This document shows, one piece after another, positions 1 to 12,500 of a stretch of 64,000 nucleotides of DNA (positions within the stretch are counted from its first letter, which is position 1; the number at the start of each line of letters is the position of its first letter). The notes under the pieces are model-generated. The model was not told the DNA's origin and made no database searches. It worked only from the letters and a program-made list of their open reading frames with translations. A program made the translations under genes and the position numbers. Origin of the DNA: Begonia masoniana (Eukaryota; Streptophyta; Magnoliopsida; Cucurbitales; Begoniaceae); assembly GCA_022432975.1 (NCBI GenBank), contig CM039508.1, positions 32,568,433 to 32,632,432 of the forward strand, given 5' to 3'.

Positions 1-1010
1 CGGTCACAAAATGACAAAATACTTCCTACATCCACCGGTCACAAAATGACAAAATACTTCCTACATCCACCGGTGACGTCAGCCGGATGATTTCCTCATC
101 CGATCGACTTTATTCTACATCCACCGGTCACAAAATGACAAAATACTTCCTACATCCACCGGTCACAAAATGACAAAATACTTCCTACATCCACCGGTCA
201 CAAAATGACAAAATACTTCCTACATCCACCGGTCACAAAATGACAAAATACTTCCTACATCCACCGGTCACAAAATGACAAAATACTTCCTACATCCACC
301 GGTGACGTCAGCCGGATGATTTCCTCATCCGATCGACTTTATTCTACATCCACCGGTCACAAAATGACAAAATACTTCCTACATCCACCGGTGACGTCAG
401 CCGGATGATTTCCTCATCCGATCGACTTTATTCTACATCCACCGGTCACAAAATGACAAAGTTTCGGCTACATCATCCGGTCACAAAACGACAAAATACT
501 TCCTACATCCACCGGTGACGTCAGCCGGATGATTTCCTCATCCGATCGACTTTATTCTACATCCACCGGTCACAAAACGACAAAATACTTCCTACATCCA
601 CCGGTGACGTCAGCCGGATGATTTTCTCATCCGATCGACTTTATTCTACATCCACCGGTGACGTCAGCCGGATGATTTCCTCATCCGATCGACTTTATTC
701 TACATCCACCGGTCACAATACTTCCTACATCCACCGGTGACGTCAGCCGGATGATTTCCTCATCCGATCGACTTTATTCTACATCCACCGGTCACAAAAT
801 GACAAAATACTTCCTACATCCACCGGTGACGTCAGCCGGATGATTTTCTCATCCGATCGACTTTATTCTACATCCACCGGTCACAAAATGACAAAATACT
901 TCCTACATCCACCGGTCACAAAATGACAAAATACTTCCTACATCCACCGGTCACAAAATGACGATCCGATGACTTTATTCTACATCCACCGGTCACAAAA
1001 TGACAAAATT
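1..1010. repeat. Minisatellite inside G1 3' LTR with TGACGTCA boxes
   Basis: Two unit types alternate: one of about 36 bp built on CCGGTCACAAAATGACAAAA, and one of about 55 bp built on CCGGTGACGTCAGCCGGATG. Both end in a TACATCCAC joint. I count eight copies of the palindrome TGACGTCA (near 74, 303, 392, 517, 605, 658, 737 and 827). The partner LTR has only three (7474-7770). TGACGTCA is a known bZIP-factor core; a role here is inference. Confidence 0.9.
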
Positions 1011-2451
1011 TCTACTTATATCTTCCGATGACTTCCACATAAGACATCATCCGATAAACAACAGAACAACGACTCAATTACTCCTTGCTATACAAGCACA
1101 ACTCTAACAACAGCAAGGGATTTACTCATTTCACTAATACCATCCAGAAACAATTTAGATCTTTGTTTTACTTAAAATTCAGTAAGAACCATCAGTCAAA
1201 AGCTCAATAGAATACTATTATCCAAAAATCTCAAAAACATATTCAAAATGTTAAAAACATTACTGTCATGAGAACTTAACATATTCAGATTGAAATACTG
1301 TCAACTAAACTTTCATAACCACTGACACCAGTTAAACTGCCCCATCAGATGCCAGATCGATGCCTGATTGCACTCCTCCAACCTGCCTAGTTCTCAACCA
1401 ACTCAGAGAATTCACCTGCAGTATCCTCAACACCTACATCACAAAACTCATCTATTAGCCTAATGCTAAGTAAGTAAAGTAGTAATGAAATGAAATGTTG
1501 AAACATAAATTCCTAAACATGCGATTTCTACTTTCTCATCTCAGTTGCATTCACATTCATTCGCAAACTGATCTGATCCCTCGGTTCCATTGGGAAGTGG
1601 ATCAATTTTCCTAATGTTATACATCCTCTACTTGATTAAGGGGCAGATGAATTCCCTTAATAGCTGATCTGATCCCTCTGTTCCCTTGGGAGTGGGATCA
1701 ATCCTCCCAATGTTATAAATCCCTTCATAAGTTAAGGGGTGGATTAGTTCCCTTAATAGTTTGTCTGTCACATTCAGTTCATGCCTTACCATGCTTACAT
1801 GAAAATTCATTTTCGTAATCTTTTAAAAACATGATTCATGACATACAAATCATTCACACAATACATAACCCTACTGTTTATTGATGTAGGCCCGAAGGCA
1901 CATGCATACTTTACTTACCTGTATTCCTGGTGGATACTCGATTAGGAGTTGCTTCAGAATTTCTCACCTAAAACCATAAACAGAACATTAATCCAATCCT
2001 TACTAATCCTCATTCTAAAGCATTCAGAAAACCTGGTGGACCGTTAGGAGTTCTATTCATTGAGCATTCCAAATTTTACACTAAACCCGAATCTACACTC
2101 ATTAACAGCATCCGCAAAAACCCCACATTGTACTCCATTAGTTACCTAACTGGTTAAACTCAAGAGAAAAGAGGAAAACTTACCTAAGTTGAAGGAGAAT
2201 CGGGCGAGGAAAATCGCCTAGAAAGCTCGGCTGCTTGAGCTGAAAACCCGAAGAGGAAAAGGTATGAAATGGTGGCGGCTACAGTGCATTAAACCCAACT
2301 CTCTTTCCTTAAATACGTTATCCACTTTTGAAAATTGTAATTTACTCTAATGCCCTTGTCTAGTCATTTAATAACCCTATTTAAATTATTGACTAAACGA
2401 GTGTATACCATTAATAATAAAAGGGCTGGTTCGATAGAACCGGGTGCTACA
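1..2451 (-). repeat. 3' LTR of G1 (incomplete at window edge)
   Basis: Sense strand is minus: the LTR begins TGTAGCACCC at 2451 and runs leftward. It matches the LTR at 7124-9210 along the unique part (about 1010-2451). The sense strand holds a TATA-like TATTTAAGG near 2315, a donor-like CTTAG/GTAAGT near 2180, a second donor CAG/GTAAGT at 1918 and an acceptor CTGCAG at 1416. It is already longer than its partner because the minisatellite at 1-1010 has expanded. Confidence 0.9.
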
Positions 2452-2466
2452 ATCTACCCTCCTTAA
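2452..2466 (-). other. Polypurine tract of G1
   Basis: On the minus strand the sequence TTAAGGAGGGTAGAT lies directly against the LTR start TGTAGC. This is the expected plus-strand priming site. G2 and G3 carry the closely similar TTAAGGAGGGGTGGA in the same position. Confidence 0.75.
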
Positions 2467-2486
2467 AAGAATTTTGCCCTCAAACT

Positions 2487-5400
2487 TCAGTACCTGAATA
2501 ATTCTTGATATTGGTCCATCATGTCTTGCTGGCGCTCCCAAGTTGTCTCCTCAACGTTCTTGTTGTGCCATAAGACTTTCACTAGTGGAACCTCTTTGTT
2601 GCGCAATACCTTCACTGCATAGTCTAAGATCCTTACCGGTTTCTCTTCGTATGTAAGAGTAGGATGAACTTCAATTCTCTGCTGTTCCACAATCTGAGAA
2701 GGGTCTCGTACACATTTCTTAAGCATAGAGATATGAAACACATCATGGATTCCTTCCATAGAGGCTGGTAGCTGTAACTGGTAGGCTGTCTTCCCAATCC
2801 TTTTCAAGATTGAGAACTGTCCAATGAATCTGGGGTTCAACTTTCCTCTCTTCCCAAATCTCACAACTCCTTTGAATGGTGACACCTTGAGAAAAACTTC
2901 ATCACCAATCACAAATTCCAATTCTCTACGCCTGCAATCTGCATAACTCTTCTGTCGACTCTGAGCTGCCAAAATTCTCTGTCGGATGAGGGCAACCTTC
3001 TCAACAGTTTGTTGCACAAGGTCAGGACCAAGTAAATGTACTTCTCCAACTTATCCCAGTACAAAGGTGATCTGCATTTTCGTCCATACAATGCTTCATA
3101 CGGTGCCATTCTTATTGTTGCCTGAAAACTGTTATTATAGGAAAACTCCACCAATGATAAATATTTACTCCAAGATCCTTAAAAATCTAGTATGTAGGCA
3201 CGGAGTATATCTTCTAATGTTTGGATGGTTCTTTCGGACTGTCCATCTGTTTGAGGGTGGAAAGATGTGCTAAAACTAAGCTGTGTTCCCATAGCTTTGT
3301 ATAAACTCTTCCAAAACTTAGATGTGAATCTAGAATCCCGATCTGAAACTATGGTACTAGGAACCCCATGCAATCTAACAATCTCTTGTATGTACAATTC
3401 AGCAAGCTGATCCATCGAGTAGGTTATCTTTATTGGCAGAAAATGAGCAGATTTGGTTAGATGGTCAACTATCACCCAAATTGCATCATGTCCCTTTGCT
3501 GTCCTAGGTAATCCAACAACAAAATCCATTGTTATTTGTTCTCATTTCCATTCAGGAACTGGTAAGGGTTGCAATGTTCCTGAGGGTCTCTGATGCTCGG
3601 TCTTAATCTGCTGACAGCACAAACACGATCCTACATATTCTGCCACATTTCTTTTCATGCCTGGTCACCAATAATGCTGTTTAAGATCCTTGTAAATCTT
3701 TGTACTCCCAGGGTGAACAGAGAACCTGGAAGAGTGTGCTTCAGAAAGAATCTCATCACTAAGTTCCTTACTAGCAGGAACAAACCATCTATTTCTAAAC
3801 TTAAGGATTCCATTAACAGAATAGTTAAAATCTGACTTGTCCGTATAATCCATGCTTGACTTGTACTTGTTACACTCAACATCATTCGTCTGCGCTTCCT
3901 TTATTTTCTCAAGAATGGTAGGCTTTAAGGTTATGGCTGAAAGTATAGCTGATACACTGGATACTGCTTCTAGATTAAGCTTTTGGAACTCTGACTCTAA
4001 AGCTAATGGCATACTGAAGGTCATAGCTGGGGTTGATGTTGTTACTCTACTCAAGGCATCTGCCACTACATTTGTCCTTGCCGGGATGATATTTTATTTC
4101 AAAGTCATAATCCTTGACAAATTATAACCACCGCCGTTGCCTCATATTCAATTCTTTCTGTGTGAAAATATACTTCAGACTTTTATGGTCTGAAAATATC
4201 TCACAAGACTGTCCATACAAATAGTGCCTCCAAATCTTAAGTGCAAATACTACAGCAGCTAATTCTAAGTCATGGGTAGGGTAATTCTTCTCATGAGTTT
4301 TCAACTGTCTAGAGGCATAAGCTATTACTTTACCATCCTGCATCAACACACAACCTAGACCGATTTTTGAAGCATCACAATAAATGCTAAACCTGCCGTC
4401 TTCAACAGGAAGGGTCAAAATTGGAGCATTGGTCAGTTTCTGTTTCAAAGTCTGAAAACTATGCTCACATTCATCAGTCCATAAATACATCATGTCTTTC
4501 CTTGTTAACTTAGTAAGAGGTGTGGCAATCTTCGAAAATCCTTCAATGAACTTTCTGTAATACCCAGCTAGTCCAAGAAAACTTCTGATATCCGTAGCAT
4601 TCTTCGGTTGGGGACATTCCTTAACTGCTTGAACCTTAGCTGGATCCACAGATATCCCATCTCCAGAGATCACATGACCAAGAAAGTGAACCCTGTCCAA
4701 CCAAAACTCACACTTGAAAAACTTAGCATAAAGCTGGTGCTGCCTTAGTAATCTTAACACCAAACCCAAATGCCTTGCATGCTCATCCTTAGTTCTAGAG
4801 TAGATTAGAATGTCATCAATGAATACGATAACAAACTTGTCCAAATACTCATGAAACACCCTATTCATGAGATCCATGAAGGCTGCTGGTGCATTTGTCA
4901 AACCAAAAGACATAACCAAAAACTCATAATGTCCATACCTTGTGCGAAAGGCAGTCTTTGGGATATCTTCAGATTTAACCTTCAGCTGGTAATAACCGGA
5001 CCTAGGGTCAATTTTAGAGAAAACTCTTGCACCATTAAGTTGGTCAAATAAATCATCAATCCTCGGCAAAGGGTACTTGTTCTTGACAGTTAGCTTATTC
5101 AATTCTCTATAATCAATGCACATACGCATAGACCCATCTTTCTTTTTGACAAAAAGGACCGATGCGCCCCATGGTGAGAAGCTAGGGCGTATGAACCCTT
5201 TCTCCAACAATTCCTCCAACTGTTTCTTTAATTCTTTAAGTTCTGTTGGTGCTAGTCTATATGGATTTTTAGACACAGGCTCAGCGCCGGGGTAAATATC
5301 TACAACAAATTCAATTTCTCGGTCTGGTGGTAAACTTGGAAGGTCATTCAAAAATACTTCAGGGAAGTCTTGGACAATTAAGACATTTTGAGGATTTACT

Positions 5401-6968
5401 TTTCCTACAAGCTGTGTGTCTAAAACGCTAGCTAAGAAACACAAGTACTCTTCATATGGGGGAGGTCTAGTGTTAATAGAAGTCATTACAGACATTTCCT
5501 TACTCTTCTTTGAAGCTTGAAAGGTATGTTTCAGGCTACCAGGGGTTTGGAAGCTAACTATTCCAGTCCTACAATCAATGGTGGCGTGGTGCTTAAACAA
5601 CCAGTCCATTCCTAGGATTACATCAAATCCCGTTATATCCATAATAATAAGATCAGCAGGTAGACTTACGTTCCCTACTAACACATCACTGTTAAGCATC
5701 ACCCGGTTAGAGTGCATGCATTCACCAGAGGGTAATGAAACATTAAACACATGCATGGAAGGGGTAAACTGTACATCTAACTTAACAGCAAATGTAGATG
5801 CTATAAATGAATGCGTTGCACCAGAATCTATCAAAGTAAAAGCAGGCATAGAGTTGATCAATATAGTACCTGACACAACAGCGGGTTGTTCCTCACCTGA
5901 CTCCACCATGGAGAATATCCTCGGTTTAATCATAGCGGGGCCATTTTTAGGAAATGGGCAGTCTCTGCTAATATGGCCGACCTTGTTACAATTGAAGCAT
6001 CTGGTGATCCTAGGCTTCAGGCAATCTCTGTGCATGTGTCCAAACTCCTCACAGTTGAAACACTTTCCCGTCCCAAATCTGCACTCGCCCAAGTGAATCT
6101 TCAATCATTTCGGGCACTGGGGAAACTTCCTGGTATCTGGTACTTTCCTTCCTGATCCTTGGCTACTCTGGCCTTCACTAGGCCTCTTCATTCCCCTCTG
6201 CCGGTGTGGCTGGACAAACTTTTGTGGAACCTCCTTTGGTCCAGCACATTTCTTTTCAGCATCTTCCACTTCCAGAGCAGTGGACACAACTTCACTAAAT
6301 GTCAAGCCTTTAATACCACAAAAATTAACTCCTCGACAGATTTCTGGCTTCAGTCCATGCATAAATTTGAACACTTTGTCCTCATCCTTGTGGGCAAAAT
6401 CTCCAGCAAACCTGGACAGAGACTCAAATTGTCTACTGTACTCGCCCACAGATCCTGTCTGTTTCAAGTTCAAAAATTCCAACTTCTTCGCAGTCTGGAC
6501 AGTGCTGTTGAAATACTTATCATAGAAAATGTCCTTGAATTGAGACCAAGGCATTGCCAAAACATCGGTTGAGGTCTCTATTGTTTCCCACCAGAGTTGA
6601 GCTTCAACAGCTAAATGAAATGTTGCTAATGTGACCTTGTCTCCTTCTCCTATGTTGGCACACCTAAACATACTCTCAATTCTTCTAAGTCATCCTTTAG
6701 CAATAACTGGATCAGATAACTGTCCATCAAACATGGGTGGTCTCAGTCTCCTGAATCTATCTCCAGAATGCTCGTTGCTAGAACCCGAGTTGGCACTTCC
6801 TTGTACCTCTCGGTTCAACAACACTCCTAACTGCTCAGATTGCTGACGCGCCAAATCTGCCTGTTGGCGTACCAAGTCTGTCAGCTGTCTAATTACACTA
6901 GGGTCCTCCTTACTTCTCAAGTTTGACATTTCTCTTGACACTCTAGGTCTCCCTGGGCATCTGGCCAT
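2487..6968 (-). pseudogene. G1 gag-pol polyprotein, Ty3/gypsy, disrupted
   Basis: Read on the minus strand from the ATG at 6968. Gag (6968-6105) has the FDGQLSDP motif. A CCHC knuckle ([14 protein letters not shown]) lies near 6000-5950 and the protease motif [10 protein letters not shown] near 5830. RT spans about 5250-4650 with FIDDILIYS near 4800, and RNase H about 4380-4130 ([21 protein letters not shown]). The integrase zinc region is near 3700-3600, its core ([20 protein letters not shown]) at 3529-3179, and the chromodomain-like end NVEETTWE near 2560-2500. Breaks: an in-frame stop near 6687 (Trp position), TGA at 6105, TAA at about 4122 followed by a frameshift near 4080, Trp-to-stop changes near 3663 and 3541, a stop near 3178, and a one-base shift near 3030. 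The intact G3 polyprotein is the closest comparison. No functional product is expected. Confidence 0.92.
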
Positions 6969-6980
6969 TGTGCTAAATTC

Positions 6981-7040
6981 CTGTACAGGGTTAATTACAC
7001 TCTTAAATATCTATCAACTAAGGTTAACATGAACACTTAC
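6981..7040 (-). other. Putative 60-nt leader intron of G1
   Basis: On the minus strand CAACAACT is followed by GTAAGTGTT at 7040, and the segment ends CTGTACAG at 6981, 12 nt before the gag ATG. The same donor context and nearly the same length occur upstream of gag in G2 (25620-25680) and G3 (31933-31992). Splicing is inferred from this conservation only. Confidence 0.5.
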
Positions 7041-7107
7041 AGTTGTTGAAGTACTGCCATGCAACGATTGGCACTGATGAGTAATCTTTTGAACGGTTTA
7101 ACTGAAT

Positions 7108-7120
7108 GTCTCTGATACCA
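7108..7120 (-). other. Primer-binding site of G1 (initiator Met tRNA type)
   Basis: The minus strand reads TGGTATCAGAGAC three bases inside the 5' LTR. It matches the 3' end of plant initiator-Met tRNA (TGGTATCAGAGC) at 12 of the first 13 positions or so. This fixes the element's orientation. Confidence 0.88.
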
Positions 7121-7123
7121 CAC

Positions 7124-9210
7124 TGTAAAGCCCCGAGTTTTCTGAACCCAGTTTGTTACATATAAACCCGAAGACAACTAAGAAATTCGGACCAAATCTA
7201 AAAGTTCTTTCGAAAGTCAGATTTGAATATTCGTTAAAAACATAGAGACTTGCAGCGGAAAAATCTTTGAGCAAAGTAGAGTTGAGCAAAACTATATAAC
7301 AGTGTTAGAATAATCGGTTAAAATATTAAGAAAATGATTCAGCCGGAAGAGATGAAAGTTTAGGCGTGAAATACTTAAAATTTATAAAAGTCAAACGCAT
7401 CATCCGTTGAACAAAGTCAACGGAAGGAACTGACGTAGAAAACAGAAGGCTTCTCCTGATAACAAAACGACAAAGTTTCGGCTACATCATCCGGTCACAA
7501 AACGACAAAATACTTCCTACATCCACCGGTGACGTCAGCCGGATGATTTCCTCATCCGATCGACTTTATTCTACATCCCCCGGTCACAATACTTCCTACA
7601 TCCACCGGTGACGTCAGCCGGATGATTTTCTCATCCGATCGACTTTATTCTACATCCACTGGTCACAAAACGATAAAATACTTCCTACATCCAACGGTGA
7701 CGTCAGCCGGATGATTTCCTCATCCGATCGACTTTATTCTACATCCACCGGTCACAAAACGACAAAATTTCTACTTATATCTTCCGATGACTTCCACAGA
7801 AGACATCATCCGATAAACAACAGAACAACAACTCAATTACTCCTTGCTATACAAGCACAACTCTAACAACAGCAAGGGATTTACTCATTTCACTAATACC
7901 ATCCAGAAACAATTCAGATCTTTGTTTTACTTAAAATTCAGTAAGAACCATCAGTCAAAAGCTCAACAGAATACTATTATCCAAAAATCTCAAAAACGTA
8001 TTCAAAATGTTAAAAACATTACTGTCATGAGAACTTAACATATTCAGATTGAAATACTGTCAACTAAACCTTCACAACCACTGACACCAGTTAAACCGCC
8101 CCATCAGATGCCAGATCGATGCCTGATTGCACTCCTCCAACCTGCCTAGTTCTCAACCAACTCAGAGAATTCACTTGCAGTATCCTTAATACCTACATCA
8201 TAAAACTCATCTATTAGCCTAATACTAAGTAAGTAAAGCAGTAATGAAATGAAATGCTGAAACATAAATTCCTAAACATGCGATTTCTACTTTCTCATCT
8301 CAGTTGCATTCACATTCATTCGCAAACTGATCTGATCCCTCGGTTCCCTTAGGAAGTGGATCAATTTTCCCAATGTTATACATCCTCTACTCGATTAAGG
8401 GGTGGATGAATTCCCTTAATAGCTGATCTGATCCCTCTGTTCCCTTGGGAGTGGGATCAATCCTCCCAATGTTATAAATCCCTTCATAAGTTAAGGGGTG
8501 AATTAGTTCCCTTAATAGTTTGTCTGTCACATTCAGTTCATGCCTTACCATGCTTACATGAAAATTCATTTTCGTAATCTCTTAAAAACATGATTCATGA
8601 CATACAAATCATTCACACAATACATAACCCTACTGTTTTGTGATGTAGGCCCGAAGGCACATGCATACTTTACTTACCTGGATTCCTGGTGGATACTCGG
8701 TTAGGAGTTGCTTTAGAATTTCTCACCTAAAACTATAAACAGAACATTAAGCCAATCCTTACTAATCCTCATTCTAAAGCATTCAGAAAACCTAGTGGAC
8801 CGTTAGGAGTTCTATTCATTGAGCATTCCAAATTTTACACTAAACCCGAATCTACACTCATTAACAGCATCCGCAAAAACCCCACATTGTACTCCCTTAG
8901 TTACCTAACTGGTTAAACTCAAGAGAAAAGAGGAAAACTTACCTAAGTTGAAGGAGAATCGGGCGAGGAAAATCGCCTACAAAGCTCGGCTGCTTGAGCT
9001 GAAAACCCGAAGAGGAAAAGGTATGAAATGGTGGCGGCTACAGTGCATTAAACCCAACCCTCTTTCCTTAAATACGTTATCCACTTTTGAAAATTGTAAT
9101 TTACTCTAATGCCCTTGTCTAGTCATTTAATAACCCTACTTAAATTATTGACTAAACTAGTGGATACCATTAATAATAAAAGGCCTGGTTCGATAGAACC
9201 GGGTGCTACA
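7124..9210 (-). repeat. 5' LTR of G1
   Basis: Plus-strand limits are TGTAAAGCCC and GGGTGCTACA, giving 2087 bp with the canonical TG...CA. It aligns with the LTR at 1-2451 and, more distantly, with solo LTR SA (59409-61721). A short version of the CCGGT minisatellite is at 7474-7770. The donor (8677) is retained, but the acceptor is damaged (CTGCAA instead of CTGCAG near 8172). The 9-mers are at 8192-8200 and 8641-8649. Confidence 0.93.
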
Positions 9211-9380
9211 GAATGTCATCTGAGAGTGACGATAGTTAACAAGAAAATAAGAAGGATGAAACTCAACATAAACATCATTATCGGAACAAAGATTTTGAAC
9301 ACTAATCAATTTATACGATAGTAGAGAAGTGTGAAGAACATTAAGAAGAGGAAGTGGTTCAGATGAAGAAGTGAGAGACG
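9211..9380 (-). pseudogene. Old copia remnant, part 2 (gag-pre-integrase)
   Basis: The minus strand reads open from the C2 target site to the G1 end. The peptide includes KLISVQNLCSDNDVYVEFHP and YFLV, typical of the segment between protease and integrase in Ale/Retrofit-type copia polyproteins. It continues the frame of 14159-14510 exactly once C2 and one copy of AGACG are removed. The rest of this copia must lie beyond G1, left of the window. Confidence 0.75.
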
Positions 9381-9539
9381 AAGAATTGTGATGCTAATAT
9401 TAATTTTTAATGAAAAGATACACATAAAGAGATTTGTATAGATAGGGTAAACAAAAAGAATAATATTAAAAGGGAATAATAATAAAAATACTAAATTACC
9501 CTTAAAAACTACTAATTATAATAATAATATATGTTAACA
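9381..9539 (-). repeat. 3' LTR of C2
   Basis: Ends ATATGTTAACA at 9539. It aligns with 13998-14158 over its length, with substitutions and a shorter AAT microsatellite. The first two bases (TG) expected from the partner LTR are missing. Confidence 0.85.
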
Positions 9540-9566
9540 TCTCTCTGTAAACTCATGATGTGACAA

Positions 9567-12500
9567 CTATAAGCATTGAGAGTTTGTCAGACAAAAAACA
9601 AAATCGCGAAGCGGAGTGTACTTTGGTAAACAAATTAGCAATCTGTAAAGAAGAAGGGACAAAAGACAAGGTGATGGTGCCAAGTTGAAGATGATGGCGG
9701 GTGACATGACAATCAATCTCAATATGTTTGGTTCGCTCATGAAAAACTTAATCACGCGCAATATGAATAGCACTATGATTGTCACAATGTAACGGAGTAG
9801 GACGACGAAGATAAACACCCATATCCGCAAACAACCAACGTAGCCAAACAATCTCACAAGTAGTCGAGGCCATGACACGATATTCAGCTTCTGTAGAAGA
9901 TCGAGAAATAACATCTTGTTTCTTACTCTTCCATGAAATAAGTGAATCATCTAGGAAAATACAGAATCCAGTGGTGGACTTGCGATCGGTAGGATCACCA
10001 GCCCAATCAGCATTGGAGTATGCACGTAGCTCGAGAGATGACATAGAAGGGAACAAGAGACTTTGAATTTGAGTGCCTTGAAGGTACCTGAGAATACAAA
10101 AAACAGCAGCCCAATGAACAGTAGTAGGAGAAGTAACAAACTGACTAACCACATCAACAACATTCGTAATATTTGAACGAGTCATAGTAAGATAAACCAA
10201 GCTGCCAACAATAATAGAATATAAATCAGGATCCGATAGAGAGTATCGAGCATTAGTCTCAAGAGAAGTATAAACAATCATGTTGTCAGTGAGACGTGCA
10301 CACTCAAACAGATTAGCTATGGACTTTGATTGGGATAAGAGATAACCTTTTGGGGAATAAGTGACTTTAATGCCCAGAAAGTAATGTAGCAAACCCAAGT
10401 CTTTCATAGCAAAACAACGGGCTAACTCAGACTTTAAAGATTCAATCCCATCACAATTATCATCAATAATAATCATGTCATCAACATACAAGGATAATAA
10501 AATACGACCTGCACTCGTATGCTTAACAAATAATGCGGAATCATGATGACTAAGATTAAAATCAACAGAAGTAATCACCGTGAAGAACTTCTCAAACCAA
10601 GCACGAGGTGTTTGTTTGAGACCATAGAGAGCTTTTCGAAGCCAACAAACTTCACTAGATTTGTGGGCGACACCAGGAGGGGGAATCATATAGACTTTTT
10701 CATGAAGATCACCATTCAAGAAGGCATTCTGGACATCCATTTGAGATATTCTCCATTGACGAACAGAGGCAACTGCAATCATAGTGCAAATAGTCGTCAT
10801 CTTTGCAACAGGGGCAAAAATTTCTTCAAAATCCATGTCATACTCATAGAAGTAGCCCTTAGCAACAAGTCGAGCCTTGTATCGTTCAATAGAACCATCA
10901 AATTTATTTTTAATCTTATAAAGCTAACAACAACCAATGGTACATTTTCTGGATGGCAACAATACCAAATCTTATGTATGAGTCTGATGAAGAGCTATAA
11001 GTTCCTCAACCATAGCATCCTACCAAAGTGGGTCACGAATAGCCTCTCTATAGGACGAAGGCTCAGAAAGACGATGAACAGAAGCAACAAATGAAGCAAA
11101 AGAACTAGAATAGAAAGAGTAAGCAAAATCAGGTTGTTTAGTAGACTTACGAGGTCGAGTGGATTGACGGAGTGGAGCAACATCCGCAATCTCAGGAGTT
11201 GACTTTGTGGTAGTAGGAGAATGAAAGGTAGATGTCTCGGGAACCAAAGTATCAAACTCTATCAATCTATTAGTAGGGGTAGCAGGAACTGTGGATGAAT
11301 CTTCCTTAGTGACAATATCAAAAGGTTCAATGCGAATGAGATCAAATTGAGTCATATGATGTGAACTAGCAGGAATAGAGAAGAAGAGAATATGCTCTAA
11401 AAACACAACATGACGAGAGACGTACAATTTTTGACTAACCGGATCAAAACAATAATATCCCTTCTGACCAACAACATAAGCAAGAAAGACACACCGGGCG
11501 GACCGAGAGGACAATTTATTACATTCGACGTGTGGGCGAAGGACAAAACAAGTTGGAGGAATAATCAGGCGCATGCCTATACAACTTTTCAAATGGAGAC
11601 AAAACTGAATTATTAAATGTTGGAATTCTATTAATCACATGAATAGTGGTAAGAATCGCTTCTCCCCAAAATTCACTAGGAACATCGGCTGATAACAAGA
11701 ACGAGCGGATTGTTTCAACAAGATGACGATGTTTCCTTTCAGCAACTTCATTTTGTTGAGCAATGTTAGTACATGAGGTTTAATGTATAGTCCCATTAGA
11801 AGCAAGTAAATAGGAATAATCGTTAGAAGTATATTCACCCCCAAATTACAACGAAAACACTTAATAATGACTGAATGTTGTATTTTTACATGAGCCAAAA
11901 AGTTGGTGAAAATTGTAAGATAATCAGACCTACGTTTCATAAGATAAACCCAAGTATAACAAGTGTAATCATCGATAAACGAAACATAATATCATGAACC
12001 CCCTTTTGTGGAAGCAGGGATGCACAAAATCAAATGGAGCAAAAGAAAAAGAAATATTCTTATAGAATGATAAGACTGAAAATTTGACTAGTTTACAACC
12101 ACGACAATCAGAAATTTCATGATTGTCCAGATGTCCTAATGCTCCTATAGACACTAAAAATTGTAAACGAGATGCTAAAACATGTCCTAAATAAGAATGC
12201 CATAAATAAAAATCAGAAGATGAACGACTCAAATGAAAAGAAGACAAATCCACACTAGAAGCTTCAACATCTAATACTTTGAGTTGATAAAAAACATAGA
12301 GTCCCCCTTGCCTACGACCTGTCTCAATCACCTTCTGAGAGTGCGAGTCATGTACAGAACAGGTAGATGAAGAAAATGAGACTAAGTATCTAGACTCACA
12401 TAATTGACTAACAGAAATAAGACTAGGAGTAAGATTAGAAATATAATAAACATAAAAAATAAACACAACAGATGTAAAAATGGAATCAACACCTACTAAT

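Larger units (their letters stand above)
1..9210 (-). mobile_element. G1: degenerate Ty3/gypsy (Tekay/Del-like) retrotransposon, left end outside window
   Basis: Both LTRs, a polypurine tract, a primer-binding site and a gag-pol pseudogene are in the right order for a minus-strand element. The right (5') LTR ends in GGGTGCTACA at 9210. The left (3') LTR is cut by the window edge inside its minisatellite, so the second target-site duplication cannot be checked; the right-hand candidate is GAATG at 9211-9215. The flank at 9211-9380 is an older copia coding remnant, so G1 inserted into that copia. Several stops and frameshifts make G1 non-autonomous. Its protein order (gag, zinc knuckle, protease, RT, RNase H, integrase, chromodomain-like tail) matches G2 and G3 further right. 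Confidence 0.9.

Noticed and set aside
1..1010. CRISPR-like alternation of two repeat units
   Set aside because: The units are contiguous minisatellite repeats with no unique spacers, they lie in an LTR, and the setting is a plant genome.
5578..6096. 172-codon plus-strand open frame in G1
   Set aside because: It is antisense to well-recognised gag and protease coding sequence and has no motif of its own.
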